DNA from: an uncultured Bacteroidota bacterium
Lineage (GTDB): Bacteria; Bacteroidota; Bacteroidia; Chitinophagales; Chitinophagaceae
Direction of reading: 5' to 3'
DNA length: 62,519 nt
Assembly (NCBI GenBank): GCA_946479615.1
Contig: CAMLGR010000006.1
Coordinates: forward strand, 1-62,519
Both the position numbers and the translations under genes were made by a program. Numbering within the stretch: position 1 is the stretch's first letter; every line of letters begins with the position of its first letter. The notes below the pieces were generated by a model. It had not been told where the DNA came from. It worked only from the letters and a program-made list of their open reading frames with translations, and did not search any database. Below, in pieces: positions 43,980-53,029 of this stretch.

Positions 43980-46808
43980 TCATTCCATCGATTCATCAGC
44001 CAGGTAAAGTATCGATTCGTAATTCCTGTTAACCGCTTCAGCCATAGCCATTTCACAGGTTTTTGCAGAACAATAATAGCCATCATACTCAGAAGATCTC
44101 ACCTCTGCCGCCTCAAAAAAAGTGGCCGATGCCGTTAATTCCGGGAAAAGAAAACCCCTGTCACCGGCCATCCCGCAACAACCTGCCTGCAATGGAACCG
44201 TCACCTGCAACGCAAAAAATGCTGCCACCCGCTTGAATTTATCTTCTGTACCGGTCTTTTTGAGTGAACACACCGGATGTAAAACAATATGCTGTTTTTT
44301 TGAAGGAGGCGGGCAAACAGGTAAGATCATATCATGCAGGAAATCGATGCTATCCAGGATCGTCAATTGATCAAATCGCTGCTGACCAGCCGGGCCAAGC
44401 ACGGAACGCAACGACTTCAGTGTATGTGTACAGGAAGTCATGTCCGTTACCACAGGATATTTTCCTTCGCAGGAACTTTCCCAAAGCCGGTCAATGACCG
44501 TTGCCGCCATATAACAATATGCCTCGTAATACCCTTTGGAAGAGAATATTTGTCCGCAACACAGAGCAAAACTCCGGTTTACGACGATGACATGGATACC
44601 TGCTTTTTTCGAAACACGTTGAAAAGTTTCCCTGAGATCCGGCTTCCCTTCCACCGAGCCACCAAGATTTCTCGAAATACAGGTTGGGAAATACACAATT
44701 GTCCTGCCCGGCTCAGTACCGGCAGCGTGATCCTGCATCAGTTTTTTCTTTTTTGGAACAACGATTTGATTGGACCAGAGAGGAAATGAAGGAATGAATT
44801 TCCTGATAGTGGTCGTTACACGCAATAATGTATTCTTTCCAGTCAACCTGTTAACAGCAATTCCTGTACGAAGCAATTTGCGGACAATCCATTCTGCAAG
44901 GCCAAATCTTTTTGCAGTCATAAGCGCGATACGATTAGCAATAACAGAATGCTTTTCTTTTCTCAATCGTTTTACAAGATCACCGGTATTGATATCGACC
45001 GGGCAGGCTTCTGCACAAAGTCCATCTACAGCACAGGTATCCAATCCCTGGTATTGGTATTGTTTCAGCAATAGCCGGTAATCGCGATCAGCGCCCGATT
45101 CTTTCATTTGTGCCAATGCTCTCCGTACAACAATTCTTCTGCGTGGAGTTAATGTCAGGTCACGGCTGGGACATTTGTGTTCGCAATACCCACATTCGAT
45201 ACATTTATCTACTTCGGTTTCTACAGCAGGAAGTGCTTTCATATTTTTTATATGCACCTGCTTATCGGCATTGATGATTACGCCGGGATTCAGCAACCCG
45301 GCAGGGTCTGCAGCTGATTTGATCCGTTGCATGATCCGGTAGGCTTCACCACCCCACTCCGTTTCGACAAAAGGAGCCATATTCCTGCCCGTTCCATGTT
45401 CTGCTTTCAGACTGCCATTATATTTTTGCGTCACCATCTTCACGACATCCTGTATAAACCTGTCGTACCGGCTTATCTCTTCCGGCCGGTCAAAGGACTG
45501 TGTAATGACGAAATGAATATTGCCATCTTTGGCATGACCGAAAATGATCCCGTTGTGGTAAGCATATGTATGAAAAAGTTTCTGCAGATCCGCAATGGCA
45601 TCACCCAATTTTTCCACGGGAAATGAAAGATCTTCGAGGATAACGGTAGTACCGCTTTTTCGTACTGCGCCAACAGAAGGAAACAACCCTTTACGCACCT
45701 TCCATAAAAATTCACGTTTAACAGGATCGCTGGTAAATTCAACAGGATTAAGAAGCTGAAGCACCATTGCTTCTTTTAAAAATTCATTCGTTGCGGATTC
45801 CAATAATGGATAGCTGCTTTCCTGGAACTCTACCAGGAGTGCAGCAGCTGCCGGGGCAAGACTTTTAATAAGGGGGTCCATCCCTTCGATATTTTCCACT
45901 GACCGCAGCGATGCCCTGTCCATTATTTCAACCATCGCCGCATTTGCCTTTTTCAATAACATAATAGCATTACACGCGGAGCGGATATCCGGGAAGTATA
46001 AAAGAGCCGTCGCCTTACAGGGCAGTTCCGGTATGGTTTCCATTACAGCCTCTGCGATAAAAGCAAGGGTTCCTTCCGCGCCGATCAATAAATGAGCAAA
46101 CATATCCAGGGGATGCTCATAATCGATAAGGGCGTTTAAAGAATAACCAACCGTATTCTTGCTGATGTATTTTTCCCTGATCTTAGCATATAAAACTTTG
46201 TCCTGCAGAATTGCTTGCCGCATCGCCGTCAATTCACCGGCTAAGCCTGCACATTCACTGGCGAACCGTTCATAATCGCGGGGCTGTTCTGTAGTAAACG
46301 TTTCTCCGCCAGGTAAAATAAAACGAATGAAGCGGGTAGTATGATAAGAGTTGAATTGCACCCCGCAACACATACCACTTGCATTGTTGGATAAAATACC
46401 GCCCATCATCGCAGCACTGATACTGGAAGGATCGGGCCCGATCTTACGATTGAATTTCCGGAGATAAGCATTCACCATCGCACCCGTTATCCCCGGTTGA
46501 ACCCGGACAAGGTTTCCCTCGTTTTCAATCGTTATTCGATTCCAGAAACGACTGAGATCGACAAGGATTCCATCGGTAATGGACTGACCGGAAAGACTGG
46601 TTCCACCGGCTCGGAAAACCAATGGTATGTTCTCCTGTTTGGAAAACCGGAAAAGCGATACGATCTCTGTTTCGTTTACGGGAAGCACCACTGCTTGCGG
46701 AACCAAATAATAAAATCCGGCATCCGGTGCAAAAGAAATTCTATCGATAAGCTTTGCCAGTATACGCTCTGCCGGGAGAAATGCCTGTAAACGATCAATC
46801 AGATCCAT
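43980..46808 (-). CDS. D-2-hydroxyacid (D-lactate) dehydrogenase: FAD domain fused to Fe-S and CCG domains
   Basis: A 942-residue fused enzyme. Residues about 20-470 are the FAD-binding and FAD-linked oxidase part (PLVFRAGGTSLSGQSITDG, IGPDPSSISAAMMGGILSNN, AHLLIGAEGTLAFIAEAVME, LKAEHGTGRNMAPFVE). Two 4Fe-4S motifs follow (CIECGYCEHKCPSRDLT and CAVDGLCAEACPVDINTG), then a C-terminal CCG-type heterodisulphide-reductase-like region (CCGQIFSSKG, CSLKKTG, GCCGMAGDRG). This is the GlcDF/Dld-II layout, which oxidises D-lactate, glycolate or D-2-hydroxyglutarate and feeds the respiratory chain. With the FMN L-hydroxyacid enzyme elsewhere in the cluster, both lactate isomers could be used. It is 840 bp upstream of susC on the same strand. 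Confidence 0.92.
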   Translation of the reverse strand: MDLIDRLQAFLPAERILAKLIDRISFAPDAGFYYLVPQAVVLPVNETEIVSLFRFSKQENIPLVFRAGGTSLSGQSITDGILVDLSRFWNRITIENEGNLVRVQPGITGAMVNAYLRKFNRKIGPDPSSISAAMMGGILSNNASGMCCGVQFNSYHTTRFIRFILPGGETFTTEQPRDYERFASECAGLAGELTAMRQAILQDKVLYAKIREKYISKNTVGYSLNALIDYEHPLDMFAHLLIGAEGTLAFIAEAVMETIPELPCKATALLYFPDIRSACNAIMLLKKANAAMVEIMDRASLRSVENIEGMDPLIKSLAPAAAALLVEFQESSYPLLESATNEFLKEAMVLQLLNPVEFTSDPVKREFLWKVRKGLFPSVGAVRKSGTTVILEDLSFPVEKLGDAIADLQKLFHTYAYHNGIIFGHAKDGNIHFVITQSFDRPEEISRYDRFIQDVVKMVTQKYNGSLKAEHGTGRNMAPFVETEWGGEAYRIMQRIKSAADPAGLLNPGVIINADKQVHIKNMKALPAVETEVDKCIECGYCEHKCPSRDLTLTPRRRIVVRRALAQMKESGADRDYRLLLKQYQYQGLDTCAVDGLCAEACPVDINTGDLVKRLRKEKHSVIANRIALMTAKRFGLAEWIVRKLLRTGIAVNRLTGKNTLLRVTTTIRKFIPSFPLWSNQIVVPKKKKLMQDHAAGTEPGRTIVYFPTCISRNLGGSVEGKPDLRETFQRVSKKAGIHVIVVNRSFALCCGQIFSSKGYYEAYCYMAATVIDRLWESSCEGKYPVVTDMTSCTHTLKSLRSVLGPAGQQRFDQLTILDSIDFLHDMILPVCPPPSKKQHIVLHPVCSLKKTGTEDKFKRVAAFFALQVTVPLQAGCCGMAGDRGFLFPELTASATFFEAAEVRSSEYDGYYCSAKTCEMAMAEAVNRNYESILYLADESME

Positions 46809-46916
46809 GAATATATTTTATGAACAGGAATGGATGGAGTTAATTCCTTTGGATGTCTTACCAGCGGCCTGGATACCGCTACTTTATCATTCCTTATTTT
46901 TTGTTCCTTACAAGAG

Positions 46917-47038
46917 CCGCCTTCGGAAGGCTTTTGTATTAAACCCTATGTGTGTATTCCTATGTACCTATGTGCCTATGTGGTAAGAAAGCTGATTTAA
47001 GACAGTTTCATACTAGCTTTTTACCACATAGAAACATA
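46917..47038. repeat. Intergenic palindrome of the ACCACATAG/CTATGTGG word family
   Basis: A short hairpin GCCTTCGGAAGGC (46918-46931) is followed by a longer inverted repeat: CCTATGTGGTAAGAAAGCT near 46975-46992 pairs with AGCTTTTTACCACATAG (47015-47031). The left arm is made of repeated CTATGTACCTATGTGC-like words. It lies between the acyl-CoA-dehydrogenase-like gene and the D-lactate dehydrogenase gene. The 56891-56970 palindrome uses the same words. Confidence 0.75.
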
Positions 47039-47073
47039 AATCCTCCCCGATCTTCGCCCTTGCTTCAACCATA

Positions 47074-47994
47074 TCACTTATTCAGCCGGTCGAGTGTCTT
47101 TTGAAGCTGGATCAACTTCTTATTCCTTTCGTTTTCTGTTTTGGTGGAAGCAACGCCCGGGTAATTAAAAAAACCCTTGCCTGTTTTTAAACCAAGTTGT
47201 TGCTGTTCAACTTTTGTATGGAATAAACCGGATGCCTGTTGACTGTTATCCAATAGCGGCAAGAGGTTATTTAATACTTTTTCCCAGATATCCAGGCCAC
47301 CGAAATCGGCGATCTCAAAAGGCCCGTTCAATACCCAGCGGATACCCAAACCATCTTTCATTGCGCTGTCGATCTGCGAAGGATCTGCAATCCCCTGTTC
47401 TACTAAAAAACAGGCTTCGCGCACTACTGCAGCCTGCAGCCTGTTAGCAATAAATCCATAAATATCTTTTTTCAATACGACTGGTTTCTTTCCGCAGTTC
47501 TGCAGGAAATCCGCAATCAATTGACCAAGCTCCGGAGTTGTTTGACCGGCAACAATTTCCACAAGAGGCACCAGGTGTGCCGGGTTAAAAAAATGCATAA
47601 TGATCATCCGGCTGGCAAAGGGCTGGTCTGCCGATAATTCTTCCAATGAAAAACTGGAAGTATTGGAAGCAACGATCGCTTTATTTTTCAAAAAAGGAGA
47701 TATGCTTTTATATAATTGCCTTTTAATGGACAGATCCTCGGGCGCCGTTTCGATGACGAGGTCCGCTTCTTTCACCGCCTGCCCTGCATCGGTCGTGTAT
47801 TCGATGACTGCAGCGCTTACAATATCGGCATCCCCGTTTCCGGATGCTATTAATTTTTTCTTCGCGTTAGATAATGCAGCGGGATTGGGATCAAACAAGG
47901 TTACATACAGCCCCTGTCCCGAAAAAAAACGCGCAATCCCCGAACCCATGGTACCACCACCAAGTACTGCGATCTTAACTATAGCTGGCTTCAT
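47074..47994 (-). CDS. 3-hydroxyacyl-CoA dehydrogenase family protein
   Basis: A 306-residue two-domain dehydrogenase. The NAD-binding loop is VLGGGTMGSGIARFFSGQG near residues 9-27. The catalytic His lies in MIIMHFFNPAHLVPLVEIV, with ASNTSSFSLEEL before it and the C-terminal KTGKGFFNYPG. It could oxidise 3-hydroxybutyryl-CoA, but members of this family also oxidise sugar acids such as L-gulonate. Its place beside the DhnA-type aldolase and ceramidase-like genes fits either a hydroxyacyl or a sugar-acid substrate. It follows the aldolase gene by 40 bp on the same strand. Confidence 0.88.
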   Translation of the reverse strand: MKPAIVKIAVLGGGTMGSGIARFFSGQGLYVTLFDPNPAALSNAKKKLIASGNGDADIVSAAVIEYTTDAGQAVKEADLVIETAPEDLSIKRQLYKSISPFLKNKAIVASNTSSFSLEELSADQPFASRMIIMHFFNPAHLVPLVEIVAGQTTPELGQLIADFLQNCGKKPVVLKKDIYGFIANRLQAAVVREACFLVEQGIADPSQIDSAMKDGLGIRWVLNGPFEIADFGGLDIWEKVLNNLLPLLDNSQQASGLFHTKVEQQQLGLKTGKGFFNYPGVASTKTENERNKKLIQLQKTLDRLNK

Positions 47995-48034
47995 TATTTT
48001 AAATTTATAAGCGCTTAGTGCGCGAATACAATAT

Positions 48035-48874
48035 TCAATTATTCTTTTTTACCATTTCCAGCGCCCGTTCTACAGATATGCCATCATGAACGATACCCAT
48101 CAAAGCTTTTGTGATCAATGAAGGGGATTCATGCTGGATAATATTACGTCCATACACAATACCGGCGACACCCTGTGCCATCAATTTCTTCGTGCGGGTA
48201 AGGATCTGCTCATCGGTTGTTTTACCCCCACCTCTTACGAGTACCGGGATCTCTCCTGCAATTTCCACGACACGATGATACTGACTTACGTCATCACAGG
48301 GATCTGCTTTGATAATATCCGCACCCAGCTCTGCCGCCTGCCTGACGAGCGGCAGTATCTTATTAATATCCCCATCCACCATATAGCCTCCTCCCTCGCT
48401 ATTGGCACGGAAAACCAGGGGTTCGATCATAAGGGGCATACAATAATGATCCGCTTCGGATTTAATGCGAAGGATATTATCGATACATTGAGCAGTCACT
48501 TCAGGTGCACCGGGTATACTAAACAGGTTGATGCATAAACATACCGCATCGGCGCGCACCGCCTGCAGTACCGGCTGATCGATCAATTTGCTGAATACCG
48601 TAGCAGGCAGGGACGGACCATATACATTGGCAACATCCGTACGCAGCACGAGAGAAGGTTTATGCCTGCCTGGCTTTCGTTGCAGGTACTTGAGTTGTCC
48701 TATTGTCAACTGGATAGCGTCTGGCGCTGCATCGGTAATGATGTCAACAGCCGACTGCATATTTTCTATTCCTTTTAAAAAAGCGATCTCGTTAAAGAAA
48801 CCATGATCGATCGCCACATCAAAACATTTTCCTGATACAGGATGAAAAAGCCGGTTAAGCTTATATGATTTCAC
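48035..48874 (-). CDS. DhnA/FbaB-type class I aldolase
   Basis: A 279-residue TIM-barrel aldolase. The Schiff-base lysine is in LGADIIKADPCDD, and the phosphate-binding loop is IPVLVRGGGKTTDEQ followed by GVAGIVYGRNI. The N-terminus (KCFDVAIDHGFFNE) carries the conserved DHG acid. The DhnA family includes archaeal-type fructose-bisphosphate aldolase and aldolases for other sugar phosphates. In this cluster it follows an isomerase and a PfkB kinase, so it probably splits the phosphorylated ketose into DHAP and an aldehyde such as lactaldehyde. That fits the lactate dehydrogenases nearby. Exact substrate is inferred. Confidence 0.88.
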   Translation of the reverse strand: MKSYKLNRLFHPVSGKCFDVAIDHGFFNEIAFLKGIENMQSAVDIITDAAPDAIQLTIGQLKYLQRKPGRHKPSLVLRTDVANVYGPSLPATVFSKLIDQPVLQAVRADAVCLCINLFSIPGAPEVTAQCIDNILRIKSEADHYCMPLMIEPLVFRANSEGGGYMVDGDINKILPLVRQAAELGADIIKADPCDDVSQYHRVVEIAGEIPVLVRGGGKTTDEQILTRTKKLMAQGVAGIVYGRNIIQHESPSLITKALMGIVHDGISVERALEMVKKNN

Positions 48875-48929
48875 GTTATTATTAAAGTTTACTTATGATA
48901 TAAATCATGGGGAAGAATACTCAACTGCT

Positions 48930-50372
48930 TTACAATTCCCACATGGCATTGATCAATGCTACCGTTTCATTCACCAACACTTCCCCACCTTCCGGACCTA
49001 CAGGGTTTGCCATGGCACTGTATCCGCCTCCCAGCAGTGCCCTCGGTGTGGGAAGGTAATCGCAGTAATCACAACTAAGTTGTACGATAAAAGTTTGTTT
49101 GGCTTTACTCCTGGCGGATATCCTGAACCCATAGTCCACGAATAATTCAAAAGAATTGCTGGCAATCGCAATATCCCCCAGCCGCAGTACATGAAGCTCC
49201 ATGTTATAAAATGGTTTCCGGCCCTGGTTCTTATATTGTTCGATCACTGCATCTTTTTTGCGCACGATACCATAATCGGAATTCTTATTATCCCAGGGAC
49301 CATACTCCCGGCTTGCTTCATTTTCTTTTACTTCGCGCAGAAACCTGTTCCAGGCAGAGCCGGGAGCGTCTTTCTCATGAGGTTCGCGGCTATGTATCTC
49401 CTCAGAAATCTTTACTGCTTCCTGGTATTCGCTATCCGACACTTTTCTTTCAGGTAAAGCAATATCCTTCACTGTATGCTTAAACTCCACCGCGTACTGA
49501 ATTCCTTTTTTGGCTTCAGGGTAAGCATCTTCAACAACATGCGCTAACCGTTTACCGATCTCAATTATTCCGGGAACATCCCACATATTGGGTTCTCCTG
49601 CTTTATACCGGCGGGTAAGATCACGGGGAGAAATATCTCCTGCAGCGCCGCATTGGGCCAATACATAAACATCGCCGGAAAATTTTTCTTTCAGCTCTTT
49701 ACGTACCTCGCTCCAGAAATCTGCCGACACATAATATTTCGATTCGGTTACCTGGGCGGGGCAGGAAACATTCATAATGATTCCTGTCAGTTTTTCCTGC
49801 TTGTCCCAGCAAAATAACATGTCTACACCGTTATCGGCTGGTCCTTCCAGTCCTATAAAATCCTCCCTGTCCGTGTTGCCATACATTTCCGTTGTACCAT
49901 CGGCATATTGAACCCTGCGGTTATACCCGATCGCTGCATAACGTAATGCCCTGCTGATCGCTGCAGGCGCCCGTTGCTCCCAGGCAGCAATAACTACCTT
50001 ACTTAAACGGTCTATTAATAATTTTCCATATTCACTCGTTACATCAGGATAAGGAGCCGAATGTGTATGTGTCGCATTCAAAAAAAGTTTCCGTGTATCG
50101 AAACCAGGAATTTTTTCTTTAACGGCCTTCTTCAAAGAATCCTGTAAAGGCTGAAAAGAGCAAAGCAGGTCCATAGATACCATGATTGCCTGTTCCTTAC
50201 CTCCATTTTCATCTGCCGATTCAATGGCGCAAGCCGTTACCTTCAGCGGGCTTTGCACATATTCCGATATCCTTTCATAGTATTGTCCGAATAATGATGC
50301 CGGACCAGTTGGCGTAATATCTTCAATAGCCCAACCAATATGCAATACCTGGTCTTTTTTTTCTTTGGACAT
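48930..50372 (-). CDS. Ceramidase-like amidase (neutral/alkaline ceramidase family), cytoplasmic
   Basis: A 480-residue protein related to neutral ceramidases, which are zinc amidases that hydrolyse N-acyl groups. Zinc-site-like LFLNATHTHSAPYPD and the nucleophile-like segment QCGAAGDISPRD (ceramidase GDVSP equivalent) are both present, as is the N-terminal IGWAIEDITPTGPASLFGQY. Unlike known ceramidases it has no signal peptide, so it should act in the cytoplasm, and it lacks the usual C-terminal immunoglobulin-like domain. It is between an aminotransferase and an aldolase gene on the same strand, so its substrate is likely an acylated amino sugar or amino acid derivative rather than sphingolipid. 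This is inference from motif and context. Confidence 0.85.
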   Translation of the reverse strand: MSKEKKDQVLHIGWAIEDITPTGPASLFGQYYERISEYVQSPLKVTACAIESADENGGKEQAIMVSMDLLCSFQPLQDSLKKAVKEKIPGFDTRKLFLNATHTHSAPYPDVTSEYGKLLIDRLSKVVIAAWEQRAPAAISRALRYAAIGYNRRVQYADGTTEMYGNTDREDFIGLEGPADNGVDMLFCWDKQEKLTGIIMNVSCPAQVTESKYYVSADFWSEVRKELKEKFSGDVYVLAQCGAAGDISPRDLTRRYKAGEPNMWDVPGIIEIGKRLAHVVEDAYPEAKKGIQYAVEFKHTVKDIALPERKVSDSEYQEAVKISEEIHSREPHEKDAPGSAWNRFLREVKENEASREYGPWDNKNSDYGIVRKKDAVIEQYKNQGRKPFYNMELHVLRLGDIAIASNSFELFVDYGFRISARSKAKQTFIVQLSCDYCDYLPTPRALLGGGYSAMANPVGPEGGEVLVNETVALINAMWEL

Positions 50373-50431
50373 TTTTATCGCCCTTTTATTTTTATATGGG
50401 TTTTGTCATTTCAATTTGTTACCACAACAGC

Positions 50432-51820
50432 TTACCGGTAACCAAATTTCTTTTCCACTTCAGTGATCGCATCTTCGATAATATCCATCCCTTTAGCAGC
50501 AAACTTTTCATCCATGATCAGCGGCGGGGACATCCGTAAAATATGACCAGCCGGTATCCAGGCCAATCCTTTTTTAAATGCGCTCTGGTAAACCAGTTTC
50601 CCGGCCTCAGCAAAAGGTTCCTTCGTCGCCTTATCTTTTACCAGTTCAATACCCAGTAAAAATCCTTTGCCTTTGATATCGCCAATGATCGGGTGTTGTT
50701 CCTTCATTCGTTGCATCCGTTTCATGAAGTACGCACCTACTTCGCGCACATTCTCTAAAATATTTTCTTCTTCGATCACTTCGATCGAAGCAAGAGCAGC
50801 CGCACAGGCCATAGGATTTCCACCATAGCTGGAAGAAGCCGATATTTTTTCAAGTGCTTCTCCATTCTCTTCGCTGACTACCATAGCAGTGACCGGGAAT
50901 CCATTGCCAAAAGATTTTCCAAAAGTTACAATATCGGGAATAACATTCCAATGGTTCAGCGTGAGCCATTCACCGGTTCGTCCCATTCCCGCCAGTACCT
51001 CATCATCATACAGGAGGATGCGGTGTTTATCGCAAAGAGATCTCAGTTTCGGGAAAAAATCTTCGGGTGGAAAAATACTTCCGGCCCAACCCTGGGCAGG
51101 TTCAAGTACAAACGCCGCTACATTGCCAACTGTGCCTTCTATTAAGAATTGTTCGTAAAAAGAAATATAGGCATCTGTATCGATGGAACCATCCGGTTTA
51201 GTCCATAAGGGCCTGTAAGGGTCGGGACGTGGCACCATGTAAAAGCCTGCCGCGCGGGTGGGTCCATAGCTGAATGTTTCACCACGATACATTTGTGCGC
51301 AACTGACTGCTGCCTGCGTCTTGCCATGAAAATCGCGGTAGGCGGAGATAAATTCATGTTTGCCGGTTATAGCGCGAGCAGCACGGATCGCAGCTTCTAC
51401 GGCAGTAGTACCATCCGAATATAATTGAATGGCATTCAGATTACCTGGTAATATACCGGCCATTTTTTCCATCAGCTTCTCCTTCACCGGCGTAGTGAAG
51501 TCATGCGCATTCATCAGTCTTTTTGCCCAATAAGAAATAGCTTCCGATATCTTAGGGTGGCAATGTCCAAGGGATGTAACATAAATACCGGAAGAAAAGT
51601 CAAGGTACCTGTTACCATCCACATCCGTCAGGGTAATACCCGATCCTTCTTCGAAACAAACCGGGAATAGTTTGACCTGCGAACTCAACCCCTTCATGTA
51701 TCTGGCAGTACGGGCATGCATTTCTTTTGACCGGGGCCCGGGTGTTTCCGTTATCATGCGGGGAATGTCCGCCGCCGCCTCCTTCCACCAATCTTTCGAG
51801 GGCTTACTTGCAATTTTCAT
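50432..51820 (-). CDS. Class III PLP-dependent aminotransferase
   Basis: A 462-residue aminotransferase of the acetylornithine/4-aminobutyrate type. It has YLDFSSGIYVTSLGHCHPK, the PLP-interacting LLYDDEVLAGMGRTGEW, and the Schiff-base lysine in DIVTFGKSFGNGFPVTAM. C-terminal ILRMSPPLIMDEKFAAKGM is also typical. It would move an amino group from a substrate to a 2-oxoacid acceptor. It is 16 bp upstream-coupled from the PfkB kinase gene (kinase stop 51836, aminotransferase start 51820) and 60 bp before the ceramidase-like gene. An amino sugar derivative is a plausible donor; many other amines are possible. Confidence 0.92.
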   Translation of the reverse strand: MKIASKPSKDWWKEAAADIPRMITETPGPRSKEMHARTARYMKGLSSQVKLFPVCFEEGSGITLTDVDGNRYLDFSSGIYVTSLGHCHPKISEAISYWAKRLMNAHDFTTPVKEKLMEKMAGILPGNLNAIQLYSDGTTAVEAAIRAARAITGKHEFISAYRDFHGKTQAAVSCAQMYRGETFSYGPTRAAGFYMVPRPDPYRPLWTKPDGSIDTDAYISFYEQFLIEGTVGNVAAFVLEPAQGWAGSIFPPEDFFPKLRSLCDKHRILLYDDEVLAGMGRTGEWLTLNHWNVIPDIVTFGKSFGNGFPVTAMVVSEENGEALEKISASSSYGGNPMACAAALASIEVIEEENILENVREVGAYFMKRMQRMKEQHPIIGDIKGKGFLLGIELVKDKATKEPFAEAGKLVYQSAFKKGLAWIPAGHILRMSPPLIMDEKFAAKGMDIIEDAITEVEKKFGYR

Positions 51821-51835
51821 TTTATAATAATTAAA

Positions 51836-53020
51836 TCATTTCTTTAATAGAGGTATTTTCAGACCTGCCGTATTCCCGCTCTCGGATTTCAGGTTGACCA
51901 CTTTGTGAGGAGTATCATTTATTTCGGCCGTCATTTCCGGCCAGCTGCTCAATTCAGTATATATGTCGAAGCAATACAAATTATTTCTTCCGGCAAGAGT
52001 TGCATACTTCAGCGCCTGCTCAGTATTTTCTCCATCCAATAAAGCGGAAAGAAAAGCGGCAGAAGCTGTATCACCTGCACCGGAGGCATTTCTGAATTTC
52101 GCTTCATCTACCGGGTAGGCCTTGCACCAGAGTTGCCGGAAGTTCCAATCGTGTTCATCCAATCCCAGGTCCGCCTTTTCATTAAGAGAAGAAACATTAC
52201 CTGTCCAGAGAAAAGCACCACGGTGACCGGCTTTTATCAATAATACTTTTGTTCCTGCATCGATGATCCGCTTTCCCATTTCCCGGATCATATCGAGAGG
52301 AACCAGGTCGATGATTTCTTCTTCGCCCGCGGATGCCATTATCTCCGCATATTCATCGGGCAGCATTATTTGTAAGGCTTCTTCGAGACTTGGCACAAAT
52401 ACATCCGTAAAAGGAAGCATCCGATAGAGTATACCGGCCCAGTCCAGTTTACCAGATTCGCTTTCTGTATCGGGCAAACTAAAGTCCAGCGATGTTACAA
52501 CACCCATACGGTGAATGCTGGCAAACATATCATGCAACTGGGCGCCATCATTGATATAAAACTGTTTTAAAAGCGGGGGATAACCGAAATGAAACAAACG
52601 GCTTTGAGCGATGATATCAAAATCTATATCATCGATGGTGAATCCCTGGCTGCATCCCGGCGATTCCAGGAAGATGCGGTCGATGCCCGATGGAGCGATG
52701 ACCAGGCCAAAGGCAGTTCCTTCGTTGCTTGTCACTTTCACGCCGGTAAGAATATCATAATTGCTCAACCGCTGGCGGACTATATCACCAATAAAATCAT
52801 CACCGATCAAACCATTCAGGTATACTTTTTTTGAAAATCTTGTCATCGCAAGACCCGTGTTGGCGACTACGCCGCCAAGTGTAGAACTAAGTCCATCGAT
52901 CTCAATCAATCTCCCTGGTTTCAATACATCTGCAATGCCGGTAAAAGAGCCATTTCGTTTAAACTGCGGGATTAAATCAACGCAAATATACCCGGCAATG
53001 ACTGCGTCGTATTTTTTCAT
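51836..53020 (-). CDS. PfkB-family carbohydrate kinase
   Basis: A 394-residue kinase with the PfkB N-terminal lid (YDAVIAGYICVDLIPQF), a first signature around SSTLGGVVANTGLAMTRF, and the catalytic motif FRNASGAGDTASAAFLSALL near residue 330, where GAGD provides the catalytic base. It is about 80 residues longer than ribokinase because of insertions near residues 210-300. It starts 10 bp after the isomerase-like stop codon. It probably phosphorylates the ketose produced by the isomerase for the downstream aldolase. Substrate not identifiable. Confidence 0.9.
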   Translation of the reverse strand: MKKYDAVIAGYICVDLIPQFKRNGSFTGIADVLKPGRLIEIDGLSSTLGGVVANTGLAMTRFSKKVYLNGLIGDDFIGDIVRQRLSNYDILTGVKVTSNEGTAFGLVIAPSGIDRIFLESPGCSQGFTIDDIDFDIIAQSRLFHFGYPPLLKQFYINDGAQLHDMFASIHRMGVVTSLDFSLPDTESESGKLDWAGILYRMLPFTDVFVPSLEEALQIMLPDEYAEIMASAGEEEIIDLVPLDMIREMGKRIIDAGTKVLLIKAGHRGAFLWTGNVSSLNEKADLGLDEHDWNFRQLWCKAYPVDEAKFRNASGAGDTASAAFLSALLDGENTEQALKYATLAGRNNLYCFDIYTELSSWPEMTAEINDTPHKVVNLKSESGNTAGLKIPLLKK

Positions 53021-53029
53021 TAGCTGTCT

